Shown in pieces: positions 51,032-61,908 of a stretch of DNA of 64,000 nt (position 1 is its first letter; each line of letters begins with the position of its first letter). The notes under the pieces were generated by a model that saw only the letters and a program-made list of their open reading frames with translations, was not told the origin of the DNA and did not search any database. The stretch spans positions 62,001-126,000 of the forward strand of contig JAPKZD010000018.1 of NCBI GenBank assembly GCA_026393975.1. Direction: 5' to 3'. Source of the stretch: Candidatus Aminicenantota bacterium (GTDB taxonomy: Bacteria; Acidobacteriota; Aminicenantia; Aminicenantales; Saccharicenantaceae). The position numbers and the translations under genes are program-made.

Positions 51032-51420
51032 AAGACAAGCCGCGCGAACTGAACGAAAACAAGCTGGCGGGTTTGATCGACATGGATTCGGAGTTCAATG
51101 GCGACCTCACGTTCAAGGGGTCATTCCGGATCGAAGGCCATTTCAAGGGCACGATCAAATCGGACTCCCTTCTCGTCATCGGAGAGCGGGGCAAGGTCGA
51201 AGCCGACGTCAATGTGGGACAGCTCATCATCAACGGCGAGATCCGAGGCACCCTCCAGGCGACCGAGAAGGTCGAGATCCACAACAAGGGCCGCGTGTTC
51301 GGGACTATCCTGTCGCCCACCCTGCTCGTCGAGGAGGGAGCGTATCTCGAAGCGACCTGCCAGACGAAGGGCGCTGCCAAGACGGTCCCCGCCGCGGCCA
51401 AAGAGCCGGCCGGCGCCTGA
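51028..51420 (+). CDS. Bactofilin
   Basis: A 130-residue bactofilin. The right-handed beta-helix core is clear from repeats such as FNGDLTFKGSFRIEGHFKGT, LLVIGERGKVEADVNVGQLI and EIRGTLQATEKVEIHNKGRV, with a short Ala-rich tail. Bactofilins polymerise into scaffolds. Translational coupling to parB (ATGA overlap) suggests a link with chromosome segregation, as reported for the Myxococcus BacNOP-ParABS scaffold. Confidence 0.92.
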   Translation: MKDKPRELNENKLAGLIDMDSEFNGDLTFKGSFRIEGHFKGTIKSDSLLVIGERGKVEADVNVGQLIINGEIRGTLQATEKVEIHNKGRVFGTILSPTLLVEEGAYLEATCQTKGAAKTVPAAAKEPAGA

Positions 51421-51429
51421 CCGCGAACG

Positions 51430-51460
51430 GGCGCGGCGGAATCGCCCGCGCCGTGTTTCT
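51430..51460 (+). terminator. Terminator after bactofilin gene
   Basis: GGCGCGG and CCGCGCC form a strong stem around an inner CG/CG pair and GAAT loop. It is followed by GTGTTTCT, a modest T-rich tail. It ends the rpmH-to-bactofilin transcription unit. Confidence 0.55.
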
Positions 51461-51464
51461 CCGC

Positions 51465-51493
51465 TTGAGTGCGGAGCGTCCGAAGGATATAAT
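51465..51493 (+). promoter_or_regulatory. pyrG promoter
   Basis: TTGAGT, 17 bases, TATAAT, immediately after the bactofilin terminator and 30 bases before the pyrG ATG. Confidence 0.65.
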
Positions 51494-51523
51494 CGGGGGG
51501 TCAATTTCTAGGAAGGCGTGATC

Positions 51524-53158
<1,635 letters not shown>

Positions 53159-53223
53159 ATCTTATAAGTAATAGATAATAAATAATATATAGAGATCTAT
53201 TGGTCCCCGTCAAGGAGGGCGAT

Positions 53224-54591
53224 ATGGACATCAACCCGAAGATCTTCAGGGAATACGACATCCGCGGCATCGTCGGCCAGGACCTGGACGAGACGGTCGT
53301 CGAAATCTTAGGCCGGGCGATGGGCACATTTTTCCTCGGGCGCGGCCAGAAGGACGTTGCCGTCGGGCGGGATTGCCGGCTGAGCTCGCCGGGCTTCGGC
53401 GCCGCTCTCATCCGGGGCCTTCTGGCCACGGGCTGCGACGTCGCCGACCTGGGCGTGGTTCCGACTCCGCTCCTCTACTTCTCCGTGTTCTTCAAGAAGA
53501 AAGAGGCCGGCGTCATGATCACCGGCTCGCACAACCCGCCCGAGCACAACGGCTTCAAGATGATGTCCGGCGAGGACACGCTTTACGGCAAGACGATCCA
53601 AGCCCTCTACGAGATCGTCCGCAAGGGCGTCTTCCCCCGCGGCGAAGGCCGCGTCACCTCCCTCGACGTCGTGTCCGAATACCAGGACTACGTCGCGCGG
53701 AACGTCCGCTTCTCCCGGCCCGTCAAGGTCGTCATCGACGCCGGGAACGGCACAGGTGGCGTGGTGGCCGTCCCCCTCTTTCGGAGGATGGGCGCAGAGG
53801 TCGTGGACATGTTCTGCGAGCCGGACGGCCACTTTCCCAACCACCACCCCGACCCGACGCTTCCGGAGGCCATGGAAAAGCTCATCGCCAAGGTCCGCGA
53901 GAGCGGCGCCGAGCTCGGCATCGGCTACGACGGCGACGCCGACAGGATCGGCGTCGTCGACGACGAAGGGCGGATCCTCTGGGGCGACCAGCTCCTCATC
54001 CTTTTCGCCCGCGACATCCTCCCGTCCCGGCCGGGGGCGGCCGTCATCTCCGAAGTCAAGGCCTCGAAGGTTCTCTACGAGGAAATCGAGAGGCTCGGCG
54101 GCCGGCCGATCATGTGGCGGACGGGCCACTCGCTGATCAAACAAAAGATCAAAGAAGAAAAGGCGCCCCTCGCCGGCGAGATGAGCGGCCACATCTTTTT
54201 CGGCGACCGCTGGTTCGGCTTCGACGATGCGATCTACGCCTCGGCCCGACTCCTCGAGATCCTGTCGCGGGCGAAGACGAAGCTATCGGCGATGATGTCC
54301 GATCTGCCCAAGACGTATTCGACGCCGGAGATCCGCATCTACGCTTCCGACGAGGTCAAGTTCAAGATCGTCGAGGAGGTCCGCCGCGAGCTCGCCGCGC
54401 GCTATCCGGTCATCGACATCGACGGCGTCCGGGCCATCTTCCCCAAGGGCTGGGGTCTCGTCCGGGCCTCCAATACCCAGGCCGTGATCGTGCTCCGCTT
54501 CGAGGCGGACACGGAGGCGGACCTGGCCGCCATCCAGAAGGAGATTCGCGGCGTCCTCCAGAAGGTCATCAACACGCTCGGGGCATCATGA
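53224..54591 (+). CDS. Phosphomannomutase/phosphoglucomutase
   Basis: A 455-residue alpha-phosphohexomutase. MDINPKIFREYDIRGIVGQD follows AAGGAGGG. The phosphoserine loop is GVMITGSHNPPEHNGFKM, the magnesium loop IGYDGDADRIGVVD, and the sugar loop GEMSGHIFF. It interconverts mannose-6-P and mannose-1-P (or the glucose pair). With the next gene it supplies GDP-mannose. The preceding 45 bases are unusually AT-rich and may hold a promoter. Confidence 0.93.
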   Translation: MDINPKIFREYDIRGIVGQDLDETVVEILGRAMGTFFLGRGQKDVAVGRDCRLSSPGFGAALIRGLLATGCDVADLGVVPTPLLYFSVFFKKKEAGVMITGSHNPPEHNGFKMMSGEDTLYGKTIQALYEIVRKGVFPRGEGRVTSLDVVSEYQDYVARNVRFSRPVKVVIDAGNGTGGVVAVPLFRRMGAEVVDMFCEPDGHFPNHHPDPTLPEAMEKLIAKVRESGAELGIGYDGDADRIGVVDDEGRILWGDQLLILFARDILPSRPGAAVISEVKASKVLYEEIERLGGRPIMWRTGHSLIKQKIKEEKAPLAGEMSGHIFFGDRWFGFDDAIYASARLLEILSRAKTKLSAMMSDLPKTYSTPEIRIYASDEVKFKIVEEVRRELAARYPVIDIDGVRAIFPKGWGLVRASNTQAVIVLRFEADTEADLAAIQKEIRGVLQKVINTLGAS

Positions 54592-55709
54592 GGGAACGAA
54601 TCGGCCGGGGCGGGGCGAAAAAAACCGGCCGGGACGTCCGTGCCGTCATCCTGGCGGGTGGCCGGGGCACCCGGTTCTGGCCTCTCGGCCGGGCCGCCAA
54701 GCCGAAGCAATTCCTCCGCATCACCGGCCGGGAGCCCATGCTCCTCGAAACGGTCCGCCGTGTCCGGCCGCTCGTCCCCGCGCGCCGGGTCACCCTGGTC
54801 GCCGATGCCGCTTCGACGCGACTGGCCCGAAAGCTCCTGCCGCGCCTGCCCAAGGAGAGCTTCCTCGTCGAGCCCCTGGCCCGGAACACGGCCCCGGCGC
54901 TCATGCTGGCGACGGCGCGCGTCTGGCTGGACAATCCCGAAGCTGTCGTGGCGGTCCTGCCCGCCGACCACCTCATCCGCGACGAAGCTCGGTTCCTCTG
55001 GACGCTCCGGGCCGGCGTCGAAGCCGCCGCCCGTGAGCGCGCCTTGGTGACCTTCGGTATCCCGCCGGCCTATCCCGCCACCGGGTACGGCTACATCCGT
55101 CACGACAGGGAGAGCGGCCGGAAGATCGCCGGCGCCGTCTTCTATCCTGTCCAAGGGTTCAAGGAAAAACCGAACCTGGCCCAGGCCGACGAGTACCTAG
55201 CCTCCGGGGACTACGCCTGGAATTCGGGGATGTTCCTCTGGAGGGCGGACGTTTTCGTCGAGAAGCTCGAGATCTTCACCCCCGAGCTCATGCCCGCCTG
55301 GACCGGGATGGTCGAGGCGCTGAGGTCGGGGAATCGGAAAAAACTCCGGGCCGCTTTCGCCCTGGCCCCGGCGCTCTCGATCGATTACGCCCTGATGGAA
55401 AAAGTCGACGGGGTCCTCGTCACCGACGGGGATTTCGGCTGGTCGGACGTCGGCGCCTGGTCGACGCTCTTCGAGATCTGGCCGCGCGACGGCAACGGCA
55501 ACGCCTGCCGCGGCGAAGTGTTGGCCCTGAACGCCAAGGATTGCCTTGTCTGGAACCCGGGCCGGCTGACCGCCCTGGTCGGCGTCCGGGACATCGTCGT
55601 CGTCGAGGCCGGGGATGCGCTGCTCATCTGCGACGCGGCCCTCGACCAGAAGGTCAAGGATATCGTCGACGCGCTGAAGAAAACGAAAAAGCACAAAAAA
55701 TATATTTGA
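54588..55709 (+). CDS. manC: Mannose-1-phosphate guanylyltransferase
   Basis: A 373-residue single-domain nucleotidyltransferase; ATG 54588 overlaps the mutase stop. The signature VILAGGRGTRFWPLGRAAKP with KQFL is diagnostic. VLPADHLIRDEARF and EKPNLAQADEYLASGDYAWN are also seen. It lacks the C-terminal isomerase half of fused ManC/AlgA proteins. It makes GDP-mannose for glycans. Confidence 0.9.
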   Translation: MRERIGRGGAKKTGRDVRAVILAGGRGTRFWPLGRAAKPKQFLRITGREPMLLETVRRVRPLVPARRVTLVADAASTRLARKLLPRLPKESFLVEPLARNTAPALMLATARVWLDNPEAVVAVLPADHLIRDEARFLWTLRAGVEAAARERALVTFGIPPAYPATGYGYIRHDRESGRKIAGAVFYPVQGFKEKPNLAQADEYLASGDYAWNSGMFLWRADVFVEKLEIFTPELMPAWTGMVEALRSGNRKKLRAAFALAPALSIDYALMEKVDGVLVTDGDFGWSDVGAWSTLFEIWPRDGNGNACRGEVLALNAKDCLVWNPGRLTALVGVRDIVVVEAGDALLICDAALDQKVKDIVDALKKTKKHKKYI

Positions 55710-55737
55710 AAGCCAAATCTCCAAGGAGGTGTCGAAA

Positions 55738-57255
55738 GTGAGAAAGCGGATTCTGGTACTCGTCGCGGCGGCGTTCGTCCTTGCGGCGTTCGCTCAAGCC
55801 GCCGGGGTCACGCTGAACGTTAAGGAGCACGTCCTCCAGAACGGCATGAAGATCCTGATGATCCCCAAGCCGGGCGTCCCGCGCGTCGTCTGCCACATAT
55901 ATTTCCAGGTCGGCTCGATCAACGAGCGCCCGGGCATCACCGGCAGCGCCCACGTCCACGAGCATCTGATGTTCAAGGGCACCGAGGTCATGGGCGTCAC
56001 CGACTACGCCAAGGACTCCGAGATCGATCGGAAGGTCGACGCGCTCATGGATAGGATCTACCGGGAGAAATACTGGAAGACCGACGGCGACGCCGCCAAG
56101 ATCGCCGGCTGGCAGAAGGAGGTCGGCGAACTGGCCGCGGCGGAAAAAGCCTTTATCATCAAGGACGACCTTTGGACCCAGTACATGAAGAACGGCGGCA
56201 CCGGGCTCAACGCCTCGACCAGCCAGGAGACGACCGGTTATTACGTCACACTGCCCTCGAACAAGGTCGAGTTGCAGATGTTCCTCGAGTCCGACCGGCT
56301 GATGAACGCCCGCTTCCGCGAGTTCTACTCCGAGAAGGACGTCATCATGGAGGAGCGGCGGCTCAGCGAGAACCAGCCGGGCTACTTCTTCGGCGAACAG
56401 GTCAACGCCGCCTTCTACACGGCCTCGCCCTATCACTGGGACGTCATCGGCTGGATGGACGACCTGAAGAAGATGACGAAACAGGACCTCATCGACTTCC
56501 ACAACCGCTACTACGTCCCCAACAACGCGGTGGCCATCTACGTCGGGGACTTCGACCCGGCCGCCATCATCGCCATGGCCGAAAAATACTTCGGCCGTAT
56601 CCCCAAGGGGCCGGACCTCGAGCCCATCCGCACGGGCGAACCGCCGCAGTATAGCGAGAAGAGGCTCTATGGGGAAGGCCCGGCGCCGACGAGCCTGCAG
56701 ATGATGTTCCACACGCCTCCCGACGGGCATCCCGACACGCCGGCCCTGTCCATCCTGGCCAGCACGCTGGGTTCGGGCGGCGGCGGCAGGGGCGGCGGCA
56801 GGGGCGGCGGCGGCGGGACCGGACGGCTCTACAAGCTTCTTGTCCGCGATAAGCAGATGGCCGTCAGCGCCTCGGCGTCGAGCCGGCCCCAGTGGTATGC
56901 CGGGGCCTTCCAGTTCGGCGCGACGCCGCGCGTCGACAAGGGCATCCAGCCGGAGGACCTGGAGAAAGAGATCTGGGCCGAAGTCGAGAAGGTCAAGAAA
57001 GAGGGTCTGACGGAGGAGGAGCTCCAGAAAGCCAAGAACAAGGGTGAGGCGGCCTTCATCCGCGGCCTGGCGAGCACCTCCGGGCTGGCCAGCCGGGTCG
57101 GCCGGGCCGACCTCAAGCGCGGCTGGAAGTCCATTCTCACCGACCTTGACGACCTCAAGAAGGTGACCAACGACGACATCAAGCGGGTCGCCGCCGCGTA
57201 CTTTGTCAAGGACAACAGCCTCACGGCCATCTACCGCCGGAAATCGGGGCGGTAA
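55738..57255 (+). CDS. Secreted M16-family zinc peptidase (catalytic)
   Basis: A 505-residue protein. I chose GTG 55738, eight bases after AAGGAGG, over the track's GTG nine bases earlier. A signal peptide (RKRILVLVAAAFVLAAFAQA) precedes the fold. The inverted zinc motif is HVHEH in SAHVHEHLMFKGT, and the downstream block is VIMEERRLSENQPGYFFGEQ. A Gly/Arg-rich run (GSGGGGRGGGRGGGGG) sits where the family has GGG.S.RLY. It pairs with the next gene. Confidence 0.9.
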   Translation: MRKRILVLVAAAFVLAAFAQAAGVTLNVKEHVLQNGMKILMIPKPGVPRVVCHIYFQVGSINERPGITGSAHVHEHLMFKGTEVMGVTDYAKDSEIDRKVDALMDRIYREKYWKTDGDAAKIAGWQKEVGELAAAEKAFIIKDDLWTQYMKNGGTGLNASTSQETTGYYVTLPSNKVELQMFLESDRLMNARFREFYSEKDVIMEERRLSENQPGYFFGEQVNAAFYTASPYHWDVIGWMDDLKKMTKQDLIDFHNRYYVPNNAVAIYVGDFDPAAIIAMAEKYFGRIPKGPDLEPIRTGEPPQYSEKRLYGEGPAPTSLQMMFHTPPDGHPDTPALSILASTLGSGGGGRGGGRGGGGGTGRLYKLLVRDKQMAVSASASSRPQWYAGAFQFGATPRVDKGIQPEDLEKEIWAEVEKVKKEGLTEEELQKAKNKGEAAFIRGLASTSGLASRVGRADLKRGWKSILTDLDDLKKVTNDDIKRVAAAYFVKDNSLTAIYRRKSGR

Positions 57256-57265
57256 GGAGGACGAT

Positions 57266-58732
57266 ATGAAAAAAACAGTCATAGCCATCCTGGCGATCGC
57301 ATTCATCTGCGTCGGTCTGGGGCTAGGCCAGGCCAAACATCCTTCGGAGCTGAAATACCCGTCCCTCAAGTTCGAGCCGCCCGACCCCAAGGCGTTCCGC
57401 GTTGTCTATGCGGGCGGCCTCCGCGCTTACGTCCAGGAAGACCGCAGCCTGCCCCTTTTCAACATCACCGCCCTCGTCAACTGCGGCGGTCTTTACGCGC
57501 CCAAGGAGAAGGCCGGCCTGGACACCGTCCTCGGCGACCAGCTCATCAAAGGCGGGACCAAAACCCGCGAAGGCACGGCCATCGAGGAGCGCATCGACTT
57601 CCTCGGCGGCAGCCTGAATTTCAACGTTGGTGAGAGGATCTCGACGCTAACCCTGTCGGTCCTGACCAAGGACCTCGACGAGGGCCTGGCCCTATTCTTC
57701 GATGTCCTCATGAACCCGGTCTTCCGCGAAGAGCCCCTCAAGCTGGCCAAGGCCCGTTTCGTCGAACAGCTCCGCCAAGCCAACGACCAACCGAACGGTG
57801 TTCTCAGCCGGGAATACGAAAAGCTCCTCTACGGCGACAACGCCCTGACCTGGCAGCCGACGAAGGCTTCTTATGAGGGAATCACGGCGGCCGACCTCAA
57901 GGCCTTCCACGCGAAATATTTCTCGCCGAAGAACGCCATTCTGGCCGTTTCCGGGGACTTCGCCAAGGCCGACCTCAAGGCCAAGATCGACAAGTTCGCC
58001 GCCGGCTGGAAGGGCCAGACCGTCGCGTTCCCGGCTCTTCCGAAGGGCTTCCCGGCCGCCGAGCCGGGCGTTTACTTCATCCAGAAGGCCATCAACCAGG
58101 GCTACATCAACCTCGGCCATCTCGGCATCGAGGACACCAACCCGGACTTCTTCGCCGTCCAGGTCATGAACTTCATCCTCGGCGGCGGCAGCTTCACCTC
58201 GAGGATCACGACCAAGGTCCGCTCCGACGAGGGACTGTCCTACAACCAGGGCAGCCGGTTCACCACCCGCTGGGGTTTTCCGGGCACGTTCTCGGGTTAT
58301 GTCCAGACCAAGTCGTCGACCGTCGGCTACGCCATTTCGCTCATCCTGGCCGAGTTCAACCGCATCCGGACCGAACCGGTGAGCGACGCCGAGATGGAGA
58401 CCGCCATCAACTATTTCCTGGAGAGCTTCGCCGACGCCTTCCAGTCCGCGCAAGCGACGATGTCGAGCTTCGCCAACCTGGAGATGACCGGTAAGCCCAT
58501 GGACTACTACAAAACGTTCCGGACGAAAATCCAGGCCGTCACCAAGGCCCGCGTCCAGGAAGTTGCGACGAAGTATGTCCATCCGGGCCAGGCCGCCATC
58601 ATGATCGTCGGCGACTTCGAGCCCTGTAACAAGGGCGGCGACAAGTGGCCCGGCCCGCTCGATAAGCTGGGTAAAGTCCACAGGATCAACTTGATCGACC
58701 CGATGACGGGAGAGGAGATCAAGAACCCGTAA
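57266..58732 (+). CDS. Secreted M16-family protein, probably non-catalytic partner
   Basis: A 488-residue M16 homologue with signal peptide (MKKTVIAILAIAFICVGLGL). Its start follows AAGGAGG, 10 bases after the first M16 gene. The place of HxxEH is taken by KEKAGLDTVLGDQLIKGGTK, so the zinc ligands are absent. The family glycine motif FILGGGSFTSRITTKVRSDE is intact. This mirrors alpha/beta pairs such as mitochondrial processing peptidase. Together they likely form a periplasmic heterodimer. Confidence 0.88.
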   Translation: MKKTVIAILAIAFICVGLGLGQAKHPSELKYPSLKFEPPDPKAFRVVYAGGLRAYVQEDRSLPLFNITALVNCGGLYAPKEKAGLDTVLGDQLIKGGTKTREGTAIEERIDFLGGSLNFNVGERISTLTLSVLTKDLDEGLALFFDVLMNPVFREEPLKLAKARFVEQLRQANDQPNGVLSREYEKLLYGDNALTWQPTKASYEGITAADLKAFHAKYFSPKNAILAVSGDFAKADLKAKIDKFAAGWKGQTVAFPALPKGFPAAEPGVYFIQKAINQGYINLGHLGIEDTNPDFFAVQVMNFILGGGSFTSRITTKVRSDEGLSYNQGSRFTTRWGFPGTFSGYVQTKSSTVGYAISLILAEFNRIRTEPVSDAEMETAINYFLESFADAFQSAQATMSSFANLEMTGKPMDYYKTFRTKIQAVTKARVQEVATKYVHPGQAAIMIVGDFEPCNKGGDKWPGPLDKLGKVHRINLIDPMTGEEIKNP

Positions 58733-58891
58733 CGGCCAAAGAAAAGCCGGGCAGGTTCCGTGGGGCGGACGCCGGCATCGCGACCGTCAGGCCTTTAATC
58801 GGCGGACTTGCGTTGGGCGTTCTCCGGAAGGTGTCTATTTTCGCGCTTCTCGGGATCCCCGGCGCACTTCTCGCTGAGACGCGTTCGCTAG

Positions 58892-60625
58892 CTACTTGAG
58901 CTTGAGCCCGAGATCGTCGAGCTGGCGGTCGGAAACGGCCGAGGGCGAGCCGGTCATCAGGTCGAGAGCGCTCGTCGTCTTGGGGAAAGGGATGACCTCG
59001 CGGATGGATTCCTCGCCGGCGAGGAGCATGACCAGGCGGTCGAAGCCGAAGGCGATGCCGCCGTGCGGCGGGGCGCCGAAGCTCAAGGCCTCGAGGAAGT
59101 AGCCGAACTTCTCCTCGGTCTCGCTGTCCGTCAATCCCAGCGACCGGAAAACGCGGCGCTGGAGGTCCATGTCGTGGATACGGATCGAGCCTCCGCCCAC
59201 CTCTACGCCATTGAGGATGAGGTCGTAGGCCTTGGCCCGGACCTTACCGGGAGACGTCTCGAGGAGGCCCATGTCGTCCTCGTGGGGGGACGTGAACGGG
59301 TGGTGCATGGAGACGAAGCGCTTCTCCTCTTCGCTCCACTCGAAGAGCGGAAAGTCGGTGACCCAACAGAATTCGAGGCGCCCCCGGCGCGCCGATTCTT
59401 CCATCGGCCAGGTCCGGCGGATCTCGCCGAGAGCCTTGAGGGCCGTCGCCTTCTTGTCCGCGACGAGGAGGGCCAGGTCGGCGTCGGCGCCCCCCAAGGC
59501 GGCCCAGATCTTCTCGAAGTCCGCGTCGGCCAGCTTGAGCGACGACTTCCATCCGTCCTGCTTCTTGATCCAGACGAGGCCCTTGGCGCCGAGCGCCTTG
59601 GCCTTGTCGCCGAGCTTGTCGAGCTGTCCCCGCGAGAGCGTCCCGGCCCCGGGGACGAGGAGGCCCTTGAGCTCCCCGCCCGCGGCGATCGCGGCCTTGA
59701 GGACGTCCGACGAGCCGTCCCGGCCGATGGCCGTGAGGTCGCGTATCTCGAGCGGTACGCGCAGGTCGGGCTTGTCCGAGCCGTATTTTTCCATGGCCTC
59801 GGCGTAGGGCAGGCGCGGGAATGGCCGTGCGAGCTTCCGGCCGGTCAGGGCGAAGACGGCCTCCATCAGCCCCTCGTTGAGGGCGAAGAATTCCTCGCGT
59901 TCGATGAAGCTCATTTCGATGTCGATCTGGGTGAATTCGGGCTGGCGGTCGGCCCGGAGGTCCTCGTCCCGGAAACAGCGGACGATCTGGAAGTAGCGGT
60001 CGAAACCGGAGATCATCAGGGTCTGCTTGAACTGCTGGGGCGACTGCGGCAGGGCGTAGAAGCGGCCCTTGTAGATCCGGCTGGGGACGAGGTAGTCGCG
60101 CGCCCCTTCGGGTGTGGGGTTGGCCATGATGGGCGTTTCGATCTCGAGGAAACCATTGCGGCTCATGTAGTTGCGCACGGCCAGGGAGGCCTCGTGCCGG
60201 AGGCGGATGTGGCGCTGCATTTTGGGACGGCGCAGGTCGAGATAGCGGTACTTCAGGCGCAGCTCCTCGGAGGCCTGGGGCGGGTCGGCGATGACGAACG
60301 GCGGGACCTTGGAGGCCGCGAAAATGCGGAGCTCGAACGCCTCGACCTCGACCTCGCCCGTGGGGATGTCCTTGTTCGCGGCCGACCGGCGTCGGACGCG
60401 GCCGCGGACCCCGACGACGAACTCGTTGCGGAGCCTCTTGGCCTCTTCCACAAGCTCGGGTCGGTCGGACTGGAAGACGATCTGGGCCAGGCCCTCGCGG
60501 TCGCGGAGGTCGACGAAGACGAGATGTCCCATGTCGCGGGTCTTGTGGACCCAGCCGCAGAGCACGACCTCCCGGCCCTCGTGCGCCGCACGTAATTCGC
60601 CGCAGTACACGGTTCTTTTCAACAT
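58892..60625 (-). CDS. aspS: Aspartyl-tRNA synthetase
   Basis: A 577-residue bacterial AspRS starting MLKRTVYCGELRAAHEGREV. It has an OB anticodon-binding domain, class II motif 2 FRDEDLRADRQPEFTQIDIE, an inserted GAD domain (about 295-400), and motif 3 GGIAFGFDRLVMLLAGEESI. Whether it also charges tRNA-Asn cannot be told here. It overlaps hisS by seven bases. Confidence 0.96.
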   Translation of the reverse strand: MLKRTVYCGELRAAHEGREVVLCGWVHKTRDMGHLVFVDLRDREGLAQIVFQSDRPELVEEAKRLRNEFVVGVRGRVRRRSAANKDIPTGEVEVEAFELRIFAASKVPPFVIADPPQASEELRLKYRYLDLRRPKMQRHIRLRHEASLAVRNYMSRNGFLEIETPIMANPTPEGARDYLVPSRIYKGRFYALPQSPQQFKQTLMISGFDRYFQIVRCFRDEDLRADRQPEFTQIDIEMSFIEREEFFALNEGLMEAVFALTGRKLARPFPRLPYAEAMEKYGSDKPDLRVPLEIRDLTAIGRDGSSDVLKAAIAAGGELKGLLVPGAGTLSRGQLDKLGDKAKALGAKGLVWIKKQDGWKSSLKLADADFEKIWAALGGADADLALLVADKKATALKALGEIRRTWPMEESARRGRLEFCWVTDFPLFEWSEEEKRFVSMHHPFTSPHEDDMGLLETSPGKVRAKAYDLILNGVEVGGGSIRIHDMDLQRRVFRSLGLTDSETEEKFGYFLEALSFGAPPHGGIAFGFDRLVMLLAGEESIREVIPFPKTTSALDLMTGSPSAVSDRQLDDLGLKLK

Positions 60626-61908
60626 GGCGCCTCTATTCCGCGCACCTTGTCTCGGAGGAGCGCTAAGAGCTCCTCCCGTGTTCCTTCGACTTGGCGGCCG
60701 GTCGCCATTTCTTTGAGCCCGAACCGGCTTTTCTTCATCTCGTCCTCGCCGACGACGAGGACCCAGGCCGCCTGGAGCTTGTTGGCCCGTCCGAAATGGG
60801 CTTTCATCCCCCGGTCCTTGAACTCGACCAGGCATTCGACCCCGTTGGCCCGGAAATATCGGGCCAGTTCCAGGCCCGATTTCTTGGCCTCGTCGCCGAG
60901 GTAGGCGAGGTAAAGGGACTTTCTCTTCGGGACGGCGAGCTCGGCGACGGCGAGGACCCTCTCCATGCCCATGGCGAAGCCGATACCGCAGACGTCGGGC
61001 CCGCCGAAATCCTTCATCATGTCGTCGTAGCGGCCCCCGCCGAGCAGGGCGTTCTGGGCCCCGAGATGAGAGGAGACGATCTCGAAGGTCGTCTTGGTGT
61101 AATAGTCGAGGCCGCGGACGAGCCGGGGCTCCACCCGATAAGGGATCCTATATTGGTTGAGGAAGACAAGGAGCGTGTTGAAGTGGCTCAGGCATTCGCC
61201 GCAGAGAAAGTCTTGGATCACGGGGAACGAGCGGGCGGCGGCCTGGCAGGATTCCACCTTGCAGTCGAAGATGCGCAGGGGATTGGTCTCCGCTTTTCTC
61301 TGGCAGTCGGGGCAGAGGTCGGACTTGCGTTTCCCGGCGGCTTCGCGCAGAGCCTGGCTGTAGGCCGGCCGGCACTCCCGGCAGCCGACCGAGTTGACCA
61401 GGGTCTCCGTCCCGGAGACGCCGAGCTTGCGGAGGAGGGAGTCGGCCATCTCGATGATCTCGGCGTCGACGGCCGCGTCCTTCTCGCCGAAGACCTCGAT
61501 ATCGACCTGGTGGAACTGGCGGTAGCGTCCCTTCTGGGGCTTGTCGTAACGGAACATGGGGCCCATGTAATAGTAGCGCATGGGCTCGACCTCCAGGTCG
61601 AGCCGGTGCTCGATGATGGCCCGGACGACCGAAGGGGTGTATTCGGGCCTCAGGGTCAGCGAGCGGCCGCCCTTGTCGGTGAATGTGTACATTTCCTTGG
61701 TGACGATGTCGGAGGTCGCGCCGGTGCCCTTTTCGAAAAGCTCCGTGGTCTCGAAAACCGGAGCCCTCAGCTCCCGGTAGCCGTAGAGCTCGAAGGTCTC
61801 CCGGGCCAGCCGCTCGAGGGCCCGCCAGCTCTCGACCTCTTTGGGGAGGATGTCCTTCGTGCCCTTGACGGCGGCGAGATCTTTTTTGGCGGAGGCGTCT
61901 TCGGTCAC
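60619..61908 (-). CDS. hisS: Histidyl-tRNA synthetase
   Basis: A 429-residue HisRS starting from GTG in a GTGA overlap with accA. Motifs: VKGTKDILPKEVESW, LRPEYTPSVVRAIIEH, FRYDKPQKGRYRQFHQVDIE, and LVRGLDYYTKTTFEIV with GGGRYDDMM. A cysteine-rich insert (CPDCQRKAETNPLRIFDCKV) is seen near residue 205, as in several bacterial HisRS. It precedes aspS on the same transcript. Confidence 0.96.
   Translation of the reverse strand: MTEDASAKKDLAAVKGTKDILPKEVESWRALERLARETFELYGYRELRAPVFETTELFEKGTGATSDIVTKEMYTFTDKGGRSLTLRPEYTPSVVRAIIEHRLDLEVEPMRYYYMGPMFRYDKPQKGRYRQFHQVDIEVFGEKDAAVDAEIIEMADSLLRKLGVSGTETLVNSVGCRECRPAYSQALREAAGKRKSDLCPDCQRKAETNPLRIFDCKVESCQAAARSFPVIQDFLCGECLSHFNTLLVFLNQYRIPYRVEPRLVRGLDYYTKTTFEIVSSHLGAQNALLGGGRYDDMMKDFGGPDVCGIGFAMGMERVLAVAELAVPKRKSLYLAYLGDEAKKSGLELARYFRANGVECLVEFKDRGMKAHFGRANKLQAAWVLVVGEDEMKKSRFGLKEMATGRQVEGTREELLALLRDKVRGIEAPC

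Noticed and set aside
59063-60595. 510-residue plus ORF opposite aspS
   Set aside because: Antisense shadow with no motif; aspS motifs are clear on the minus strand.
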